Source: Ensifer canadensis (GTDB taxonomy: Bacteria; Pseudomonadota; Alphaproteobacteria; Rhizobiales; Rhizobiaceae). From it: 64,000 bases of DNA. The notes under the pieces were generated by a model that saw nothing but the letters and a program-made list of their open reading frames with translations, did not search any database and had not been told where the DNA came from. The stretch spans positions 2,842,501-2,906,500 of the forward strand of contig NZ_CP083370.1 in the NCBI RefSeq assembly GCF_017488845.2. Direction: 5' to 3'. Below, piece after piece: positions 46,532 through 56,834 of the stretch. The position numbers were made by a program, and so were the translations under genes. Each line of letters opens with the position of its first letter. The stretch's first letter is position 1.

Positions 46532-47461
46532 ATGGCTATTCTGCTTCTGGCTGACCACGACGGCAGCCACCTTTCCGACCAGACCGCAAAGGCGCTGACG
46601 GCGGCCGCCAAAATCGGCGGCGACGTGCATGTGCTGGTGGCCGGTGCCGGTGCCAAGGCGGCTGCCGACCAGGCCGCCAAGCTTTCCGGCGTTGCCAAGG
46701 TGCTGGTGGCCGAGGATGCAAGCCTTGCCAACAATCTGGCCGAACCCTTGGCGGCGCTGATCGTTTCGCTGTCGGGCAATTACGACACCATCCTTGCTGC
46801 TGCCACTTCGGTCGGCAAGAACGTCCTGCCGCGGGTTGCAGCGCTTCTCGATGTTGCCCAGGTTTCCGAAATCACCGAGGTGGTCTCGTCCGATACCTTC
46901 AAGCGTCCGATCTATGCCGGCAACGCCATCCAGACGGTGCAGACGACGGAAGCGAAAAAGGTCATCACCGTGCGCACCGCCTCGTTCGCCTCCGCTGCCG
47001 AAGGTGGCTCGGCTTCGCTCGAGACGATCGCGGCTGCGGCCAATCCGGGTCTGTCGACCTTCGTTGCCGACGCGCTGTCGTCGTCGGATCGTCCGGAGCT
47101 GACCTCGGCCAAGATCATCATCTCGGGTGGCCGTGCACTCGGCTCGTCGGAAAAATTCAAGGAAGTGATCCTGCCGGTTGCCGACAAGCTCGGTGCAGCC
47201 GTCGGTGCATCGCGCGCGGCGGTCGACGCCGGATATGCCCCAAACGACTGGCAGGTCGGCCAGACCGGCAAGGTGGTCGCCCCCGATCTCTACATTGCCT
47301 GCGGCATCTCCGGTGCGATCCAGCATCTGGCCGGCATGAAGGACTCAAAGGTGATCGTCGCCATCAACAAGGACGAGGAGGCGCCGATCTTCCAGGTTGC
47401 CGACTACGGCCTCGTCGCCGACCTGTTCGAAGCCCTGCCGGAGCTCGAAAAGGCGCTGTAA
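46532..47461 (+). CDS. etfA: electron transfer flavoprotein subunit alpha
   Basis: FAD-binding subunit of ETF. The 309 residues have an N-terminal ETF domain ([20 protein letters not shown]) and the C-terminal FAD domain with [20 protein letters not shown] (about 193-212), [20 protein letters not shown] and [20 protein letters not shown] (about 244-283), the ETF-alpha signature. It forms the usual etfB-etfA-hbdA order. The Shine-Dalgarno is AAAGGGAG. A strong terminator separates it from hbdA. Confidence 0.97.
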   Translation: MAILLLADHDGSHLSDQTAKALTAAAKIGGDVHVLVAGAGAKAAADQAAKLSGVAKVLVAEDASLANNLAEPLAALIVSLSGNYDTILAAATSVGKNVLPRVAALLDVAQVSEITEVVSSDTFKRPIYAGNAIQTVQTTEAKKVITVRTASFASAAEGGSASLETIAAAANPGLSTFVADALSSSDRPELTSAKIIISGGRALGSSEKFKEVILPVADKLGAAVGASRAAVDAGYAPNDWQVGQTGKVVAPDLYIACGISGAIQHLAGMKDSKVIVAINKDEEAPIFQVADYGLVADLFEALPELEKAL

Positions 47462-47533
47462 CCATTCGCCAACCGCACTTCCCGAGCCTCAAGGAAAAGG
47501 GCTGGCAAAAGCGCGGACTTGGCATTAACAATC

Positions 47534-47564
47534 TACCGGGCCGGCCAGACCGGCCCGGTATTTT
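47534..47564 (+). terminator. terminator of etfBA
   Basis: TACCGGGCCGG-CCAGA-CCGGCCCGGTA followed by TTTTCG: an 11-bp perfect stem 73 bases after etfA. The downstream hbdA gene therefore probably has its own promoter or depends on read-through. Confidence 0.88.
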
Positions 47565-47618
47565 CGTATGTGACGGCGGCACGGCCGCCAAAATTCTTGA
47601 AGATGGATGTTCGCCGCG

Positions 47619-48491
47619 ATGATCAAGACGGTCGGAGTTATTGGTGCCGGGCAAATGGGCTGCGGCATTGCGCATGTTTCGGCGATGGCCGGATACAAGG
47701 TGCAGATCTACGATCTTGCCGCTGATCGCATCGAGGCGGGCCTCGCCACCGTCAACGGCAACCTTGCCCGCCAGGTGTCATCAGGCAAGATGACCGACGA
47801 GGCTCGCAAGAGCGCGCTGGCGCTGATCAAGGGCTCGTCCGACATCAACGACCTGTCGCAGGTGGACCTCGTCATCGAGGCCGTCACCGAGGACGAAACC
47901 ATCAAGCGCAAGATCTACGGCCAGGTATGCCCGATCATGAAGCCGGAAGCGCTGCTTGCGACCAACACCTCTTCGCTGTCGATCACCCGCCTTGCATCTG
48001 CGACCGACCGTCCGGAAAAGTTCATGGGCATCCACTTCATGAACCCGGTTCCGGTGATGAAGCTGGTCGAGCTCGTGCGCGGCATCGCCACGGACGAAGG
48101 CACGTTCAAGGCCGCCAAGGAATTTGTCGGCACGCTCGACAAGACCGTCACGGTCGCCGAAGACTTCCCGGCCTTCATCGTCAACCGCATACTGCTGCCG
48201 ATGATCAACGAGGCGATCTACACCCTCTATGAGGGCGTCGGCACGGTCGAGGCGATCGACACCGCCATGAAGCTCGGCGCCAACCACCCGATGGGTCCGC
48301 TGCAGCTCGCCGACTTCATCGGTCTCGACACCTGCCTGTCGATCATGCAGGTCCTGCACGACGGCTTGGCGGACTCGAAATACCGCCCCTGCCCGCTCCT
48401 GGTAAAATACGTCGAAGCTGGTTGGCTCGGCCGCAAGTCCGGCCGCGGCTTCTACGACTACCGCGGCGACGTGCCGGTGCCGACCCGCTAG
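47619..48491 (+). CDS. hbdA: 3-hydroxybutyryl-CoA dehydrogenase
   Basis: NAD(P)-dependent oxidation/reduction of 3-hydroxyacyl-CoA, linking beta-oxidation and polyhydroxybutyrate metabolism. The 290 residues start MIKTVGVIGAGQMGCGIAHV with the Rossmann loop GAGQMG (9-14), IYDLA (strand 2), and MGIHFMNPVPVMKLVELVRG (about 135-154) with catalytic His, then LGANHPMGPLQLADFIGLD near 224 and C-terminal KSGRGFYDY. An in-frame ATG 12 bases upstream is possible. Clustering with etfBA suits electron transfer from acyl-CoA oxidation. Confidence 0.95.
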   Translation: MIKTVGVIGAGQMGCGIAHVSAMAGYKVQIYDLAADRIEAGLATVNGNLARQVSSGKMTDEARKSALALIKGSSDINDLSQVDLVIEAVTEDETIKRKIYGQVCPIMKPEALLATNTSSLSITRLASATDRPEKFMGIHFMNPVPVMKLVELVRGIATDEGTFKAAKEFVGTLDKTVTVAEDFPAFIVNRILLPMINEAIYTLYEGVGTVEAIDTAMKLGANHPMGPLQLADFIGLDTCLSIMQVLHDGLADSKYRPCPLLVKYVEAGWLGRKSGRGFYDYRGDVPVPTR

Positions 48492-48637
48492 GTCTGGATT
48501 CTGTTCAAGTAAGAACGTCCAATCTCCGCGGGATCCACAACCCTACATCTTGCGCGACAAGGAATTTGCTCGCCATACTGGTAACTTAGCTTAAAGACAG
48601 TTCTGTTACGCCCTCTCCTAGTCACGTGGGAGAGAAT

Positions 48638-49853
48638 ATGATTTCGCAAGCGATATCCTCAATGGCGGCACGGTCATTCCCCTCACTTTGGAGTGCGAGG
48701 GCGTGGCGCTTGGCGCTCATCCTCGGCCTAGCGCCTAATCTGATGATGCTGCTGGTCTTGCCGTTCTATGTGGCCGCACGACCGCTTTCGCCATTCCTTT
48801 ACTTGATTGGAGGCCTATTCGCGCTGCGCGCCAAACCTACGTTGGCCTACCTGCTATTCCCGCTCATTGCCCTCATCGATTTCGGCCTCGTGGTTATGGT
48901 AGCGTTCCACCTGCCGCTCGGCGCTGCAATCCAGTCGGTGCGCTACATGGCATCGCTGGATCTCACCTCTTCCGTATTTTACGTCGTCGTGATCAGCCTC
49001 TTTATCGCGAATGGCGTTGCAATCGCCTGCCTCGTGAATCACAATCGACAGGTATTGCGAGGCGCATCGCTACTGCCAGGGGCTCTCGTCGCTTTCAGCG
49101 TGGTGATGTTGGAGCGCCATATCAATCGCCCTTTCCTGAAGCAACCTGCTGACTCATTTGAAAGCGCACTCTCGATCAATGGTATCGACGCCGCCGCTGT
49201 AGCGAATGGTGGTCGCAACTACGGGCGCTGAATCCCGCGAACTCTGCGGACAATGGGGCGATCACACCGATTATCTTCGCCGGACCAGCTACGACTGCTT
49301 TCCGGCCGCCATGGCTGATCGGGGCTATCGAACAATCTCCTATCACGGCTTTTCGCAGAGGATGTTCGAACGGGACAAGTGGTATCCAAGAATCGGTTTT
49401 CTCGAATCGCACTTCCTTGAAGGCCTTGCGACCGACAGCAATAGGTTTCACCAGCGCTGCGGCAGCGTTTTCACGGGTCTGTGCGACAACGACATTGCAA
49501 GTGCCGTCCGCGACCGGCTGACGACAAACCCGGCTGAGCGGAAACTCCTATACTGGCTGACACTAAATTCCCATATACCTTACGTGCCTAAGCAGGGAGG
49601 CAATTTCAAATGCGGCAGTGACGCAGCTGAAATTGCCAATACGAAAGTCTGCGAGCTGACCGAGCTGTGGGCTGACGTTTTTGACGGCGTCGCGTCTATT
49701 GCCACAGACCCGAACCTGCCGCCGACCGACATCTTCATCGTTGGTGACCATCCCACGCCGTTGTGGGAACGTGCAGCGGCAGAGCATTTCACCCCCCACA
49801 AGGTGCAGTGGCACCTGTTGCGCGACAACCGCACCACAACCCACGGAGAGTGA
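48638..49853 (+). pseudogene. broken LtaS/phosphoethanolamine-transferase-like gene
   Basis: Two frames make one decayed alkaline-phosphatase-superfamily transferase. Frame 1 (48638-49231) encodes about 197 residues with five or six membrane helices, ending in a stop at 49229-49231. Frame 2 (open by 49206 to 49853) encodes a periplasmic domain with TTGAESRELCG (possible nucleophile Thr region), YRTISYHGFSQRMFERD and the metal pair in FIVGDHPTP. The segment that should link them, with the first acidic metal ligand (E in LtaS), is missing, so a deletion plus shift is likely. Composition is less GC-rich than its surroundings. No product is expected to work. Confidence 0.75.
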
Positions 49854-49856
49854 CGC

Positions 49857-50516
49857 CTACCCGCCCGTGGCCGCTTTGATCAGCGCTTTGGCATCGTCGC
49901 TGTCCCAGGCCGCCGGGCCATTCATCGAGCCGATCAGGCATCCCTTGTCGTCGAGCAGCAAGGTTGCCGGCAGGCCGAAGGCAAGGCCTTCCTTCTTCAG
50001 ATTGTTGAAGACGCCCATTGACGCATCGCGATAGTAGCGCAGGTCGTGCACGGCGGTCTCGTCGAGGAAGGCCTTCGGCTTCTCGTCGTCGCCGACGTCG
50101 ATGTTGATCGCGACCACCTCGAACTTGTCGCTGCCGAGGGACTTCTGCAGCGCGTTGAGGGCAGGCATTTCCTCGCGGCAGGGGCCACACCAGGTGGCCC
50201 AGAGATTGACAAGCATCGTCTTGCCGGCAAAGGCGGCAACCGTCGTCGGCTTGCCGTCCGGGTCGTTGAAATCGAGTGCGATCGGGCGTGGCGAGGCGGC
50301 CGGCGACATCGCCGCCACCTGGCCCTTCATGAACGGCGTCAGCGAGGCGACCTTTTCGCCCGTCAACGGGCAGACGGCAGCTGCCGTTTCGGTCGGCTCG
50401 GCATTGCCAGACCCCGTCTCCTTCACGTATACCGCAGCCGCACCGATGATCACGCCGAACAAGGCGGCGAGCGCGAACAATTTCACGGCCGGGGGGGATT
50501 TCTTCTGGTCGGGCAT
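49857..50516 (-). CDS. tlpA: TlpA-like membrane-anchored thioredoxin
   Basis: Periplasmic thiol reductase of the TlpA/ResA type, which in rhizobia helps cytochrome c or cytochrome oxidase maturation. The 219 residues have one N-terminal membrane anchor (about 12-32) and a thioredoxin fold with [14 protein letters not shown] (CGPC near 118-121) and [15 protein letters not shown] (cis-Pro). [13 protein letters not shown] segment at about 47-58, seen in relatives, precedes the fold. The start at 50516 follows TTGGAGAATG. Divergent from argH, 26 bases between starts. Confidence 0.88.
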   Translation of the reverse strand: MPDQKKSPPAVKLFALAALFGVIIGAAAVYVKETGSGNAEPTETAAAVCPLTGEKVASLTPFMKGQVAAMSPAASPRPIALDFNDPDGKPTTVAAFAGKTMLVNLWATWCGPCREEMPALNALQKSLGSDKFEVVAINIDVGDDEKPKAFLDETAVHDLRYYRDASMGVFNNLKKEGLAFGLPATLLLDDKGCLIGSMNGPAAWDSDDAKALIKAATGG

Positions 50517-50542
50517 TTCATTCTCCAAGGCGGGCATTCTTC

Positions 50543-51946
50543 ATGGCTGACGGCAATTCCGAGACAAAAACCTCCAACCAGATGTGGGGCGGTCGCTTCG
50601 CCTCGGGTCCGGACGCGATCATGGAGGAGATAAATGCCTCGATCGGCTTCGACAAGAAGCTCTATGCTCAGGACATCCGCGGCTCAATAGCGCATGCGAC
50701 CATGCTGGCGCATCAAGGCATCATTTCGGCCGAGGACAAAGACAAGATCGTTCACGGTCTCAACACGATCCTGTCAGAGATCGAAAGCGGCCAGTTCGAA
50801 TTCTCTCGCCGCCTCGAAGACATCCACATGAACATCGAGGCCCGGCTTGCGACCCTGATCGGCCCGGCCGCCGGCCGGCTGCACACGGCCCGCTCGCGTA
50901 ACGACCAGGTGGCGCTCGATTTCCGTCTGTGGGTCAAGGAAGAGCTGCAGAGGACCGAAAAGGCGCTGACCGGCCTGATCGCCGCCTTCCTCGACCGCGC
51001 CGAGGAACATGCCGAGACCGTCATGCCCGGCTTCACCCATCTGCAGACGGCCCAGCCCGTCACCTTCGGCCATCACTGCATGGCCTATGTCGAGATGTTC
51101 GGCCGCGACCGCTCGCGCGTGCGCCACGCCATCGAGCACATGGATGAAAGCCCGATCGGCGCGGCCGCCCTTGCCGGCACCGGCTTCCCGATCGATCGGC
51201 ACATGACCGCGAGCGCACTCGGCTTTGCCGGCCCCACCCGCAATTCGATCGACACAGTTTCGGACCGCGACTTCGCGCTCGAATTCCTGTCGATTGCCGC
51301 AATCGCCGCCACGCACATGTCGCGCCTTGCCGAAGAGATCGTCATCTGGTCGACGCCGCAGTTCGGCTTCATTCGTCTGTCCGACGCGTTTTCGACCGGC
51401 TCCTCGATCATGCCGCAGAAGAAGAACCCCGATGCCGCCGAGCTGGTGCGCGCCAAGACCGGCCGCATCAACGGCTCGCTGATCGCGCTTCTGACCGTCA
51501 TGAAGGGCCTGCCGCTCGCCTATTCCAAGGACATGCAGGAAGACAAGGAACAGGTCTTCGACGCGGCCGAGAGCCTCGAACTCGCCGTTGCCGCGATGAC
51601 CGGCATGGTGCGCGACATGACCATTCGGGCCGACCGGATGAAGGCGGCTGCCGGTTCCGGCTATTCGACAGCGACCGACCTTGCTGACTGGCTGGTACGC
51701 GAGGCCGGCCTGCCCTTCCGCGACGCCCACCATGTCACCGGCCGCGCCGTCGCCCTTGCGGAACAGAAGGCCTGCGACCTCGCCGACCTCTCGCTTGAAG
51801 ACCTGCAGTCGATCCATCCTTCGATCACCGCCAAGGTGTTCGACGTGCTGACCGTCGAGGCCTCGGTCGCCAGTCGCACGTCCTTCGGCGGCACCGCACC
51901 GAACGAGGTTCGCAAGCAGATCGCCTGGTGGCGCGCGCGCAACTGA
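50543..51946 (+). CDS. argH: argininosuccinate lyase
   Basis: Last step of arginine synthesis: splits argininosuccinate to arginine and fumarate. The 467 residues are full length with [14 protein letters not shown] near the start, [17 protein letters not shown] (about 112-128), [12 protein letters not shown] (about 160-171) and the fumarase/lyase signature [12 protein letters not shown] (about 287-298), including the mobile-loop catalytic Ser. Starts for argH and tlpA are 26 bases apart on opposite strands, so their promoters overlap. The lptM-like gene follows at 150 bases. Confidence 0.97.
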   Translation: MADGNSETKTSNQMWGGRFASGPDAIMEEINASIGFDKKLYAQDIRGSIAHATMLAHQGIISAEDKDKIVHGLNTILSEIESGQFEFSRRLEDIHMNIEARLATLIGPAAGRLHTARSRNDQVALDFRLWVKEELQRTEKALTGLIAAFLDRAEEHAETVMPGFTHLQTAQPVTFGHHCMAYVEMFGRDRSRVRHAIEHMDESPIGAAALAGTGFPIDRHMTASALGFAGPTRNSIDTVSDRDFALEFLSIAAIAATHMSRLAEEIVIWSTPQFGFIRLSDAFSTGSSIMPQKKNPDAAELVRAKTGRINGSLIALLTVMKGLPLAYSKDMQEDKEQVFDAAESLELAVAAMTGMVRDMTIRADRMKAAAGSGYSTATDLADWLVREAGLPFRDAHHVTGRAVALAEQKACDLADLSLEDLQSIHPSITAKVFDVLTVEASVASRTSFGGTAPNEVRKQIAWWRARN

Positions 51947-51954
51947 TGCTTGTC

Positions 51955-51981
51955 CCCCGAGACCGCGTTGCGGTTTCGGGG
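51955..51981 (+). repeat. hairpin after argH
   Basis: CCCCGAGACCGC-GTT-GCGGTTTCGGGG with one G-U pair, nine bases after the stop. There is no T run after it, so it may shield the 3' end rather than terminate, letting lptM and lysA be read through. Confidence 0.5.
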
Positions 51982-52096
51982 CAACGACGTGCCTGAGCGC
52001 AAGGGGCTGAATCCCGTCGCAGAATCAGGGTGCACAAGCGCCGGAAAAATCGATAAGACATCGCACCAGCATCAGTCCCCGCGAAGGAAAATCACG

Positions 52097-52291
52097 ATGA
52101 CATTCACGAAGGCGGCCCGGTTTGCGCTTCTTCTGGCGATCCCCGGGCTGGTTCTTGTCGGTTGTGGACGCAAGGGCGACCTCGACCGACCCGGCTCGAC
52201 GGCGCCGATCAACACCCTGGCCCCTGCCGGAACTGCCGAAAAGAAAGAACAGGCTGACGACCGCCCTTTCCTGCTCGATCCCCTCCTCTAA
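52097..52291 (+). CDS. LptM-like small lipoprotein (LPS translocon maturation)
   Basis: Outer-membrane lipoprotein of the LptM (YifL) type, which in E. coli assists correct disulphide formation in the LPS translocon subunit LptD. The 64-residue precursor has a signal peptide (MTFTKAARFALLLAIPGLV) and lipobox LVGCGRKG (Cys about 22), then the short family motif GRKGDLDRP and an unstructured tail. The start at 52097 follows GAAGGAAAATC. It lies directly before lysA, the usual place for this gene in many proteobacteria. Confidence 0.85.
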   Translation: MTFTKAARFALLLAIPGLVLVGCGRKGDLDRPGSTAPINTLAPAGTAEKKEQADDRPFLLDPLL

Positions 52292-52306
52292 GCCGAGCCA
52301 CGCCCC

Positions 52307-53575
52307 GTGAACCATTTCGAATACCGCGACGGAATTCTCTACGCCGAAGACGTGCCGGTGACCGACATCGCCCGCGCCGTCGGAACGCCCTTCTACTGTT
52401 ACTCGACGGCGACGCTCGAGCGGCACTACAAGGTCTTCTCCAAGGCCTTTGCCGACGTCGATGCGATGGTCTGCTACGCCATGAAGGCCAATTCGAACCA
52501 GGCCGTGCTGAAGACGCTTGCGCGCCTTGGCGCCGGCGTCGATGTGGTGTCGGGCGGTGAGTTGCGCCGCGCGCTGGCCGCCGGCATTCCGGCAAGCCGC
52601 ATCATGTTCTCCGGCGTCGGCAAGACCCCGCAGGAAATGGACCTGGCGCTCGAGGCCGGCATCTACTGCTTCAACGTCGAGTCCGAACCGGAACTCGAGG
52701 TCCTGAACCAGCGCGCCGTTCGCGCCGGCAAGCGTGCTCACGTCTCCTTCCGCATCAACCCGGATGTCGACGCGCGCACCCACTCGAAGATCTCGACCGG
52801 CAAGAAGGAAAACAAGTTCGGCATTTCGTGGGAGCGTGCCCGCGCCGTCTACGCCCATGCCGCGACACTGCCCGGCATCCAGGTCACCGGCATCGATATG
52901 CATATCGGCAGCCAGATCACCGAGCTGCAGCCCTTCGACGACGCTTTCAAGCTGCTGCGCGAACTGGTCGACACGCTACGCAGCGACGGCCACGCGATCG
53001 ATCACGTCGATATCGGCGGCGGTCTCGGCATTCCCTACAAGGAAGACAACAATCCGCCGCCGCTGCCCGATGCCTATGCCGAAATCGTCAAGAGCCAGCT
53101 GCAGTCGCTCGGCTGCAAGATCGTCACCGAGCCGGGCCGGCTGATCGTCGGCAACGCCGGCATCCTCGTGACCGAGGTCATCTACGTCAAGGATGGCGGC
53201 GACAAGACCTTCGTCATTGTCGACGGCGCCATGAACGACCTGATCCGCCCGACGCTCTACGAGGCCTATCACGAGATCAGGCCGGTTCGCATTTCAGCCG
53301 CCAATGCGCCCCGCATCAAGGCCGACGTCGTCGGCCCGGTGTGCGAGACCGGCGACTATCTGGCGCTTGACCGCGAAATGGCCATGCCGAAGCCGGGCGA
53401 TCTCTTCGCCATCAGTTCTGCCGGCGCCTATGGCGCTGTCCAGGCGAGCACCTACAACAGCCGGCTGCTGATCCCGGAAGTGCTGGTCAAGGGCGATCGC
53501 TTCCACGTGATCCGGCCGCGCCAAAGCTACGATGACCTGATCGGGCTTGATTCGGTTCCGGACTGGCTCGACTGA
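52307..53575 (+). CDS. lysA: diaminopimelate decarboxylase
   Basis: PLP enzyme that makes lysine from meso-diaminopimelate. The 422 residues have the PLP lysine in YAMKANSNQAVLKTL (about 56-70), the phosphate/glycine loop DIGGGLGIPY (about 235-244) and the C-terminal active-site Cys in VGPVCETGDYLA (about 340-351). A GTG start at 52307 is used; no ATG fits and the GAG upstream is weak, possibly translated by coupling to lptM 15 bases before. A terminator follows. Confidence 0.96.
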   Translation: MNHFEYRDGILYAEDVPVTDIARAVGTPFYCYSTATLERHYKVFSKAFADVDAMVCYAMKANSNQAVLKTLARLGAGVDVVSGGELRRALAAGIPASRIMFSGVGKTPQEMDLALEAGIYCFNVESEPELEVLNQRAVRAGKRAHVSFRINPDVDARTHSKISTGKKENKFGISWERARAVYAHAATLPGIQVTGIDMHIGSQITELQPFDDAFKLLRELVDTLRSDGHAIDHVDIGGGLGIPYKEDNNPPPLPDAYAEIVKSQLQSLGCKIVTEPGRLIVGNAGILVTEVIYVKDGGDKTFVIVDGAMNDLIRPTLYEAYHEIRPVRISAANAPRIKADVVGPVCETGDYLALDREMAMPKPGDLFAISSAGAYGAVQASTYNSRLLIPEVLVKGDRFHVIRPRQSYDDLIGLDSVPDWLD

Positions 53576-53605
53576 GCAGTCTTTCGGATCGGACGATGAT
53601 CTGTG

Positions 53606-53634
53606 GATCGCCCGCGCGGGCGATCACGATTTTG
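53606..53634 (+). terminator. terminator of lysA
   Basis: GATCGCCC-GCGC-GGGCGATC followed by ACGATTTTG, 31 bases after the stop. Confidence 0.75.
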
Positions 53635-53729
53635 TTGTCGCCCTCGTCTTCGCCACAAACGATGTTATCCTGATCATTCAATAGGTCGGTCACGAGCGGT
53701 CATGAGCGACCGAAAGGGAACTTGGGCGG

Positions 53730-56348
53730 ATGACGCAATTCCGGCAGGATGAAACGCCACAACCGAAGTCGTTTGCCAGAACGCTGGCGCTGAAAAGGTT
53801 TGTCGCGCGGGCGGTGTTGATCGCCGAGCAGGTTTTGCCGCGCGCCCTCGTTCCCGCTTCGATCGTGCTCCTGTTTCTGTCGGCCGCCTGGCTCGGCCTC
53901 TTCCGCATTGCTCCGCTTTGGCTGCATGCCGCCCTGCTTCTGGGCTTTCTCGTCGCCTTCATCGCCTCCCTCGTTCCGCTGACCCGGTTGAGATTACCTG
54001 GGAACGTCGATGCCGATCGGATGCTGGAAGAGCGCAACGCCCTTCCCCACCAGGCGATCCGTGTTCAGGACGACATTCCGGCAACCGGCGGCGCCTTCGG
54101 CGAGGCGCTGTGGCGCGAACATCAGACGCGCATGGCGGGGATGATCCGTGCCCTCGACACGGGCCTGCCGCGTCCCGACATTGCCCGCCACGACCCTTTC
54201 GCGCTGCGGGCGCTGCCGGTTCTGATCGCCTGCGTCGCTTTCGCCTATTCCTATTCCAACCGGGCGGGGCTTCTCTCGGACGCCTTCCACCTGCCGCAGC
54301 CAGCAAGCGAAGTCGCCGACATCCGGGTCGATGCCTGGGTGACACCGCCCGCCTATACCGGGCGTGCGCCCGTCTTCCTCACGGGCCGCCAGGGCGTCGC
54401 GTCCCCATCTGACGAAACGGCGGCGATTACCATTCCGCAGTTCAGCGATCTGACCGTGCGCGTCACTGGCGCCGGCACGGAAGAAGCCGTCCGCTATTCG
54501 GAACACGGATCGGCCGACGCGATCGTCATCCCGACCGCCGGGGAAAAGCCGGACGAAAAGACTGCGTCAGCGGAACCGGCCGCCCAGAAGGCGCCCGACA
54601 ATGCCGTGCGCAATCACCTCTACAAGATCGTAAAGGACGGCGAACTCTCCGTCGGTGGCCAGAAGTGGACGTTCAAGATCACCCCCGACAGCGTGCCTCA
54701 GATCGCCTTTGACGGCCTGCCAAAGCCCACCCCAAATGCCTCGCTCGACATCGCCTTCCTGGCGAGCGACGACTACGGCATCGCTCAGGCCTGGGCTGAG
54801 ATCAAGCCTTTGGACGAACAGGCGAAGGACGCACGGCCGCTCTATCCGCTTCCCGAGTATCGTCTCGACCTGCCGCGCCGCAACGCCCGCGAGGCCAAGG
54901 GCACGACCAGCCGCAACCTCAGCGAACATCCGCTGGCCGGCAAGCGCGTTCGCGTCACCCTCGTTGCCCGCGATGCCGCCGGTCAGGAGGGGAGAAGCGT
55001 GCCGCAGGACATGATCCTTCCGGCGCGGCAATTCTTCAATCCGCTGGCGGGCGCCGTTGCCGAACAGCGACAGGTCTTTGCACTCAACGCCAACGACCTG
55101 CCGCGGGCGATCGACCTCAATGACGCGATCGCCAGCTTCGCCGAGGAAACGATCCCCAACCTCACCCATTTCCTGCTCCTGAAATCGGCACGTTCGCGCA
55201 TGGCGCTGGCGCGCAACGACGACATGCTGCGCGACGCCGCCAAGCATCTCTGGGAAATCGCGCTAGGCATCGAGGATGGCGATCTGTCGCTCGCCGACCG
55301 ACGTCTGCGCGATGCGCAACAGGCGTTGTCGGATGCGCTTGATCGCAATGCGCCCGACGAGGAAATCGCCAAGCTGATGAAGGAACTGCGCGAGGCCATG
55401 CAGGAATATATGCAGGCGCTGGCCAAGGAGGCCGCGAAAAACCCGCGCATGGCCGCCAATCCGGATCAGAACAATGTTCTGCGCCAACAGGATCTGGACA
55501 GGATGATGAACCAGATCGAGAACCTGGCGCGATCGGGTGCGCGCGACCAGGCCCGTCAGATGCTGTCGGAGCTTCAGCGTCTGATGAACAACCTGCAGGC
55601 CAACCGCGGCCAGCAACAGATGGGCGAACAGAACAACGCCATGCGCGAGCAGATGGACAAGCTCGGCCAGCTGATGCAGGAGCAGCAAAAGCTGATGGAC
55701 GAGACGTTCAAGCTCGACCAGGCGCAGCGAGACCGCATGCAGCGCGGCGACCCGCTGCAGGGCGAGGACAACGAGCTTTATGGTCAGGACATGCCGCAGG
55801 ATCCGGGCCAGCGTGGTGACGAGAACGGCCAGCCCAGCCCGCTCGACGACATGACCGCCGAGCAACTGAAGGAAGCGCTGAAGCAGCTGAAGCAGCAGCA
55901 GGATGCGTTGGGCAAGCAACTCGGCGAACTGCAGAAGGGTCTGGAGAGCCTTGGCATCAAGCCCGGCAAGGGGTTCGGCGACGCCAAGCGCGAAATGGAA
56001 GGCGCCTCCGGCTCCCTTGGCAAGGGCCAGGGCGAACCGGCCGTCGGCAGCCAGGGCCGCGCACTGCAGGCGCTGCGTGACGGCGCCCAGGACATGATGA
56101 ACCAGATGCAGGCCCAGGGACAAGGACCCGGTCAGGGCGTCCCGCAATACGGCCAGAATGGTCGCGACCCGCTCGGTCGACGCCAGCAGAATGCCGGTCC
56201 GGACTTCGGCGACCAGGTGAAAGTTCCCGATGAAATCGACACCCAGCGGGCGCGTGAGATTCTCGACGAAATCCGCCGCCGCCTTGGCAACACGCTGTCG
56301 CCCGAGGCCGAGCGCCAGTATCTCGAACGCCTGCTCGACATGCGCTGA
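53730..56348 (+). CDS. DUF4175 / TIGR02302 family membrane protein
   Basis: Large membrane protein restricted to alphaproteobacteria; function unknown. The 872 residues have hydrophobic segments at about 44-90 and 165-180, then a long periplasmic part with ADIRVDAWVTPPAYTGRAPVFL (about 195-216), another mixed domain, and a Gln/Met/Leu-rich helical tract (about 560-840) likely to form coiled coils, with GQGPGQGVP repeats near the end. The start at 53730 is set by the first ATG after GGAACTTGGGCGG. It lies next to cpdR (convergent), as in related genomes as I recall. Confidence 0.88.
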   Translation: MTQFRQDETPQPKSFARTLALKRFVARAVLIAEQVLPRALVPASIVLLFLSAAWLGLFRIAPLWLHAALLLGFLVAFIASLVPLTRLRLPGNVDADRMLEERNALPHQAIRVQDDIPATGGAFGEALWREHQTRMAGMIRALDTGLPRPDIARHDPFALRALPVLIACVAFAYSYSNRAGLLSDAFHLPQPASEVADIRVDAWVTPPAYTGRAPVFLTGRQGVASPSDETAAITIPQFSDLTVRVTGAGTEEAVRYSEHGSADAIVIPTAGEKPDEKTASAEPAAQKAPDNAVRNHLYKIVKDGELSVGGQKWTFKITPDSVPQIAFDGLPKPTPNASLDIAFLASDDYGIAQAWAEIKPLDEQAKDARPLYPLPEYRLDLPRRNAREAKGTTSRNLSEHPLAGKRVRVTLVARDAAGQEGRSVPQDMILPARQFFNPLAGAVAEQRQVFALNANDLPRAIDLNDAIASFAEETIPNLTHFLLLKSARSRMALARNDDMLRDAAKHLWEIALGIEDGDLSLADRRLRDAQQALSDALDRNAPDEEIAKLMKELREAMQEYMQALAKEAAKNPRMAANPDQNNVLRQQDLDRMMNQIENLARSGARDQARQMLSELQRLMNNLQANRGQQQMGEQNNAMREQMDKLGQLMQEQQKLMDETFKLDQAQRDRMQRGDPLQGEDNELYGQDMPQDPGQRGDENGQPSPLDDMTAEQLKEALKQLKQQQDALGKQLGELQKGLESLGIKPGKGFGDAKREMEGASGSLGKGQGEPAVGSQGRALQALRDGAQDMMNQMQAQGQGPGQGVPQYGQNGRDPLGRRQQNAGPDFGDQVKVPDEIDTQRAREILDEIRRRLGNTLSPEAERQYLERLLDMR

Positions 56349-56376
56349 CCCTCGGCCAAAAGAGCCGGAAACGACG

Positions 56377-56417
56377 ACGGCCCTGGAGCGGAAACGCGCC
56401 AGGGCCGTATTCAATTT
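56377..56417 (+). terminator. terminator of the DUF4175 gene
   Basis: ACGGCCCTGG, a 12-base loop, CCAGGGCCGT, then ATTCAATTT, 29 bases after the stop. On the minus strand it lacks a T run, so it serves mainly the forward gene. Confidence 0.65.
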
Positions 56418-56474
56418 GTCAGATCGCCAAACAATCAATGCCTCGCCCACGATCGGGCGATGGAGGGGGACCCG

Positions 56475-56834
56475 TCAGGCAGCGAGCGCCAGGGCCACCG
56501 CCTTGCGGATGTCAGGCAGGGAAAAGGGCTTGGAGATGACGTCGACGATCTTGTCGGCGAGATCGTCGGCCCGCTCGCGCTGTTCGGCGTAACCGGTCAT
56601 CAGCAGGATCTTCATCGCCGGAAAGGCTGCGGACGCCTGATGCGTCAATTCGATGCCGTCCATGACGGGCATGCGGATATCTGACAGCAGCAGATCGAAA
56701 TTCTCGGTCTGCAGGCAGGCAAGCCCATCTGCGCCGTCTCCAGCCTCCACGGTCTCATGTCCATCGAGCCTCAAGGCCCGGGCGACGAAGGAGCGCAATG
56801 CATCCTCGTCCTCGGTAATCAGGATCTTCGCCAT
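56475..56834 (-). CDS. cpdR: single-domain response regulator CpdR
   Basis: Stand-alone receiver protein; in Caulobacter and Sinorhizobium CpdR, phosphorylated through the CckA-ChpT relay, controls ClpXP-dependent turnover of CtrA and other cell-cycle proteins. The 119 residues have acidic residues in ILITEDEDALR (about 4-14), phospho-Asp in LLLSDIRMPVMDGIEL (about D52), Thr in LLMTGYAE and Lys in ISKPF (about 102). The start at 56834 leaves five bases after GGAGG. The cpdR call over other receivers rests on DIRMPVMDGIEL and the DUF4175 neighbour. A CtrA box occurs nearby at ftsE. Confidence 0.72.
   Translation of the reverse strand: MAKILITEDEDALRSFVARALRLDGHETVEAGDGADGLACLQTENFDLLLSDIRMPVMDGIELTHQASAAFPAMKILLMTGYAEQRERADDLADKIVDVISKPFSLPDIRKAVALALAA

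Noticed and set aside
45536..47326. 596-codon frame antisense to etfB-etfA
   Set aside because: Antisense of two well-defined genes; no motifs.
49206..49853. Functional stand-alone periplasmic sulfatase-like gene
   Set aside because: It lacks a signal peptide and the first metal ligand; it is better read as the 3' half of a broken gene.
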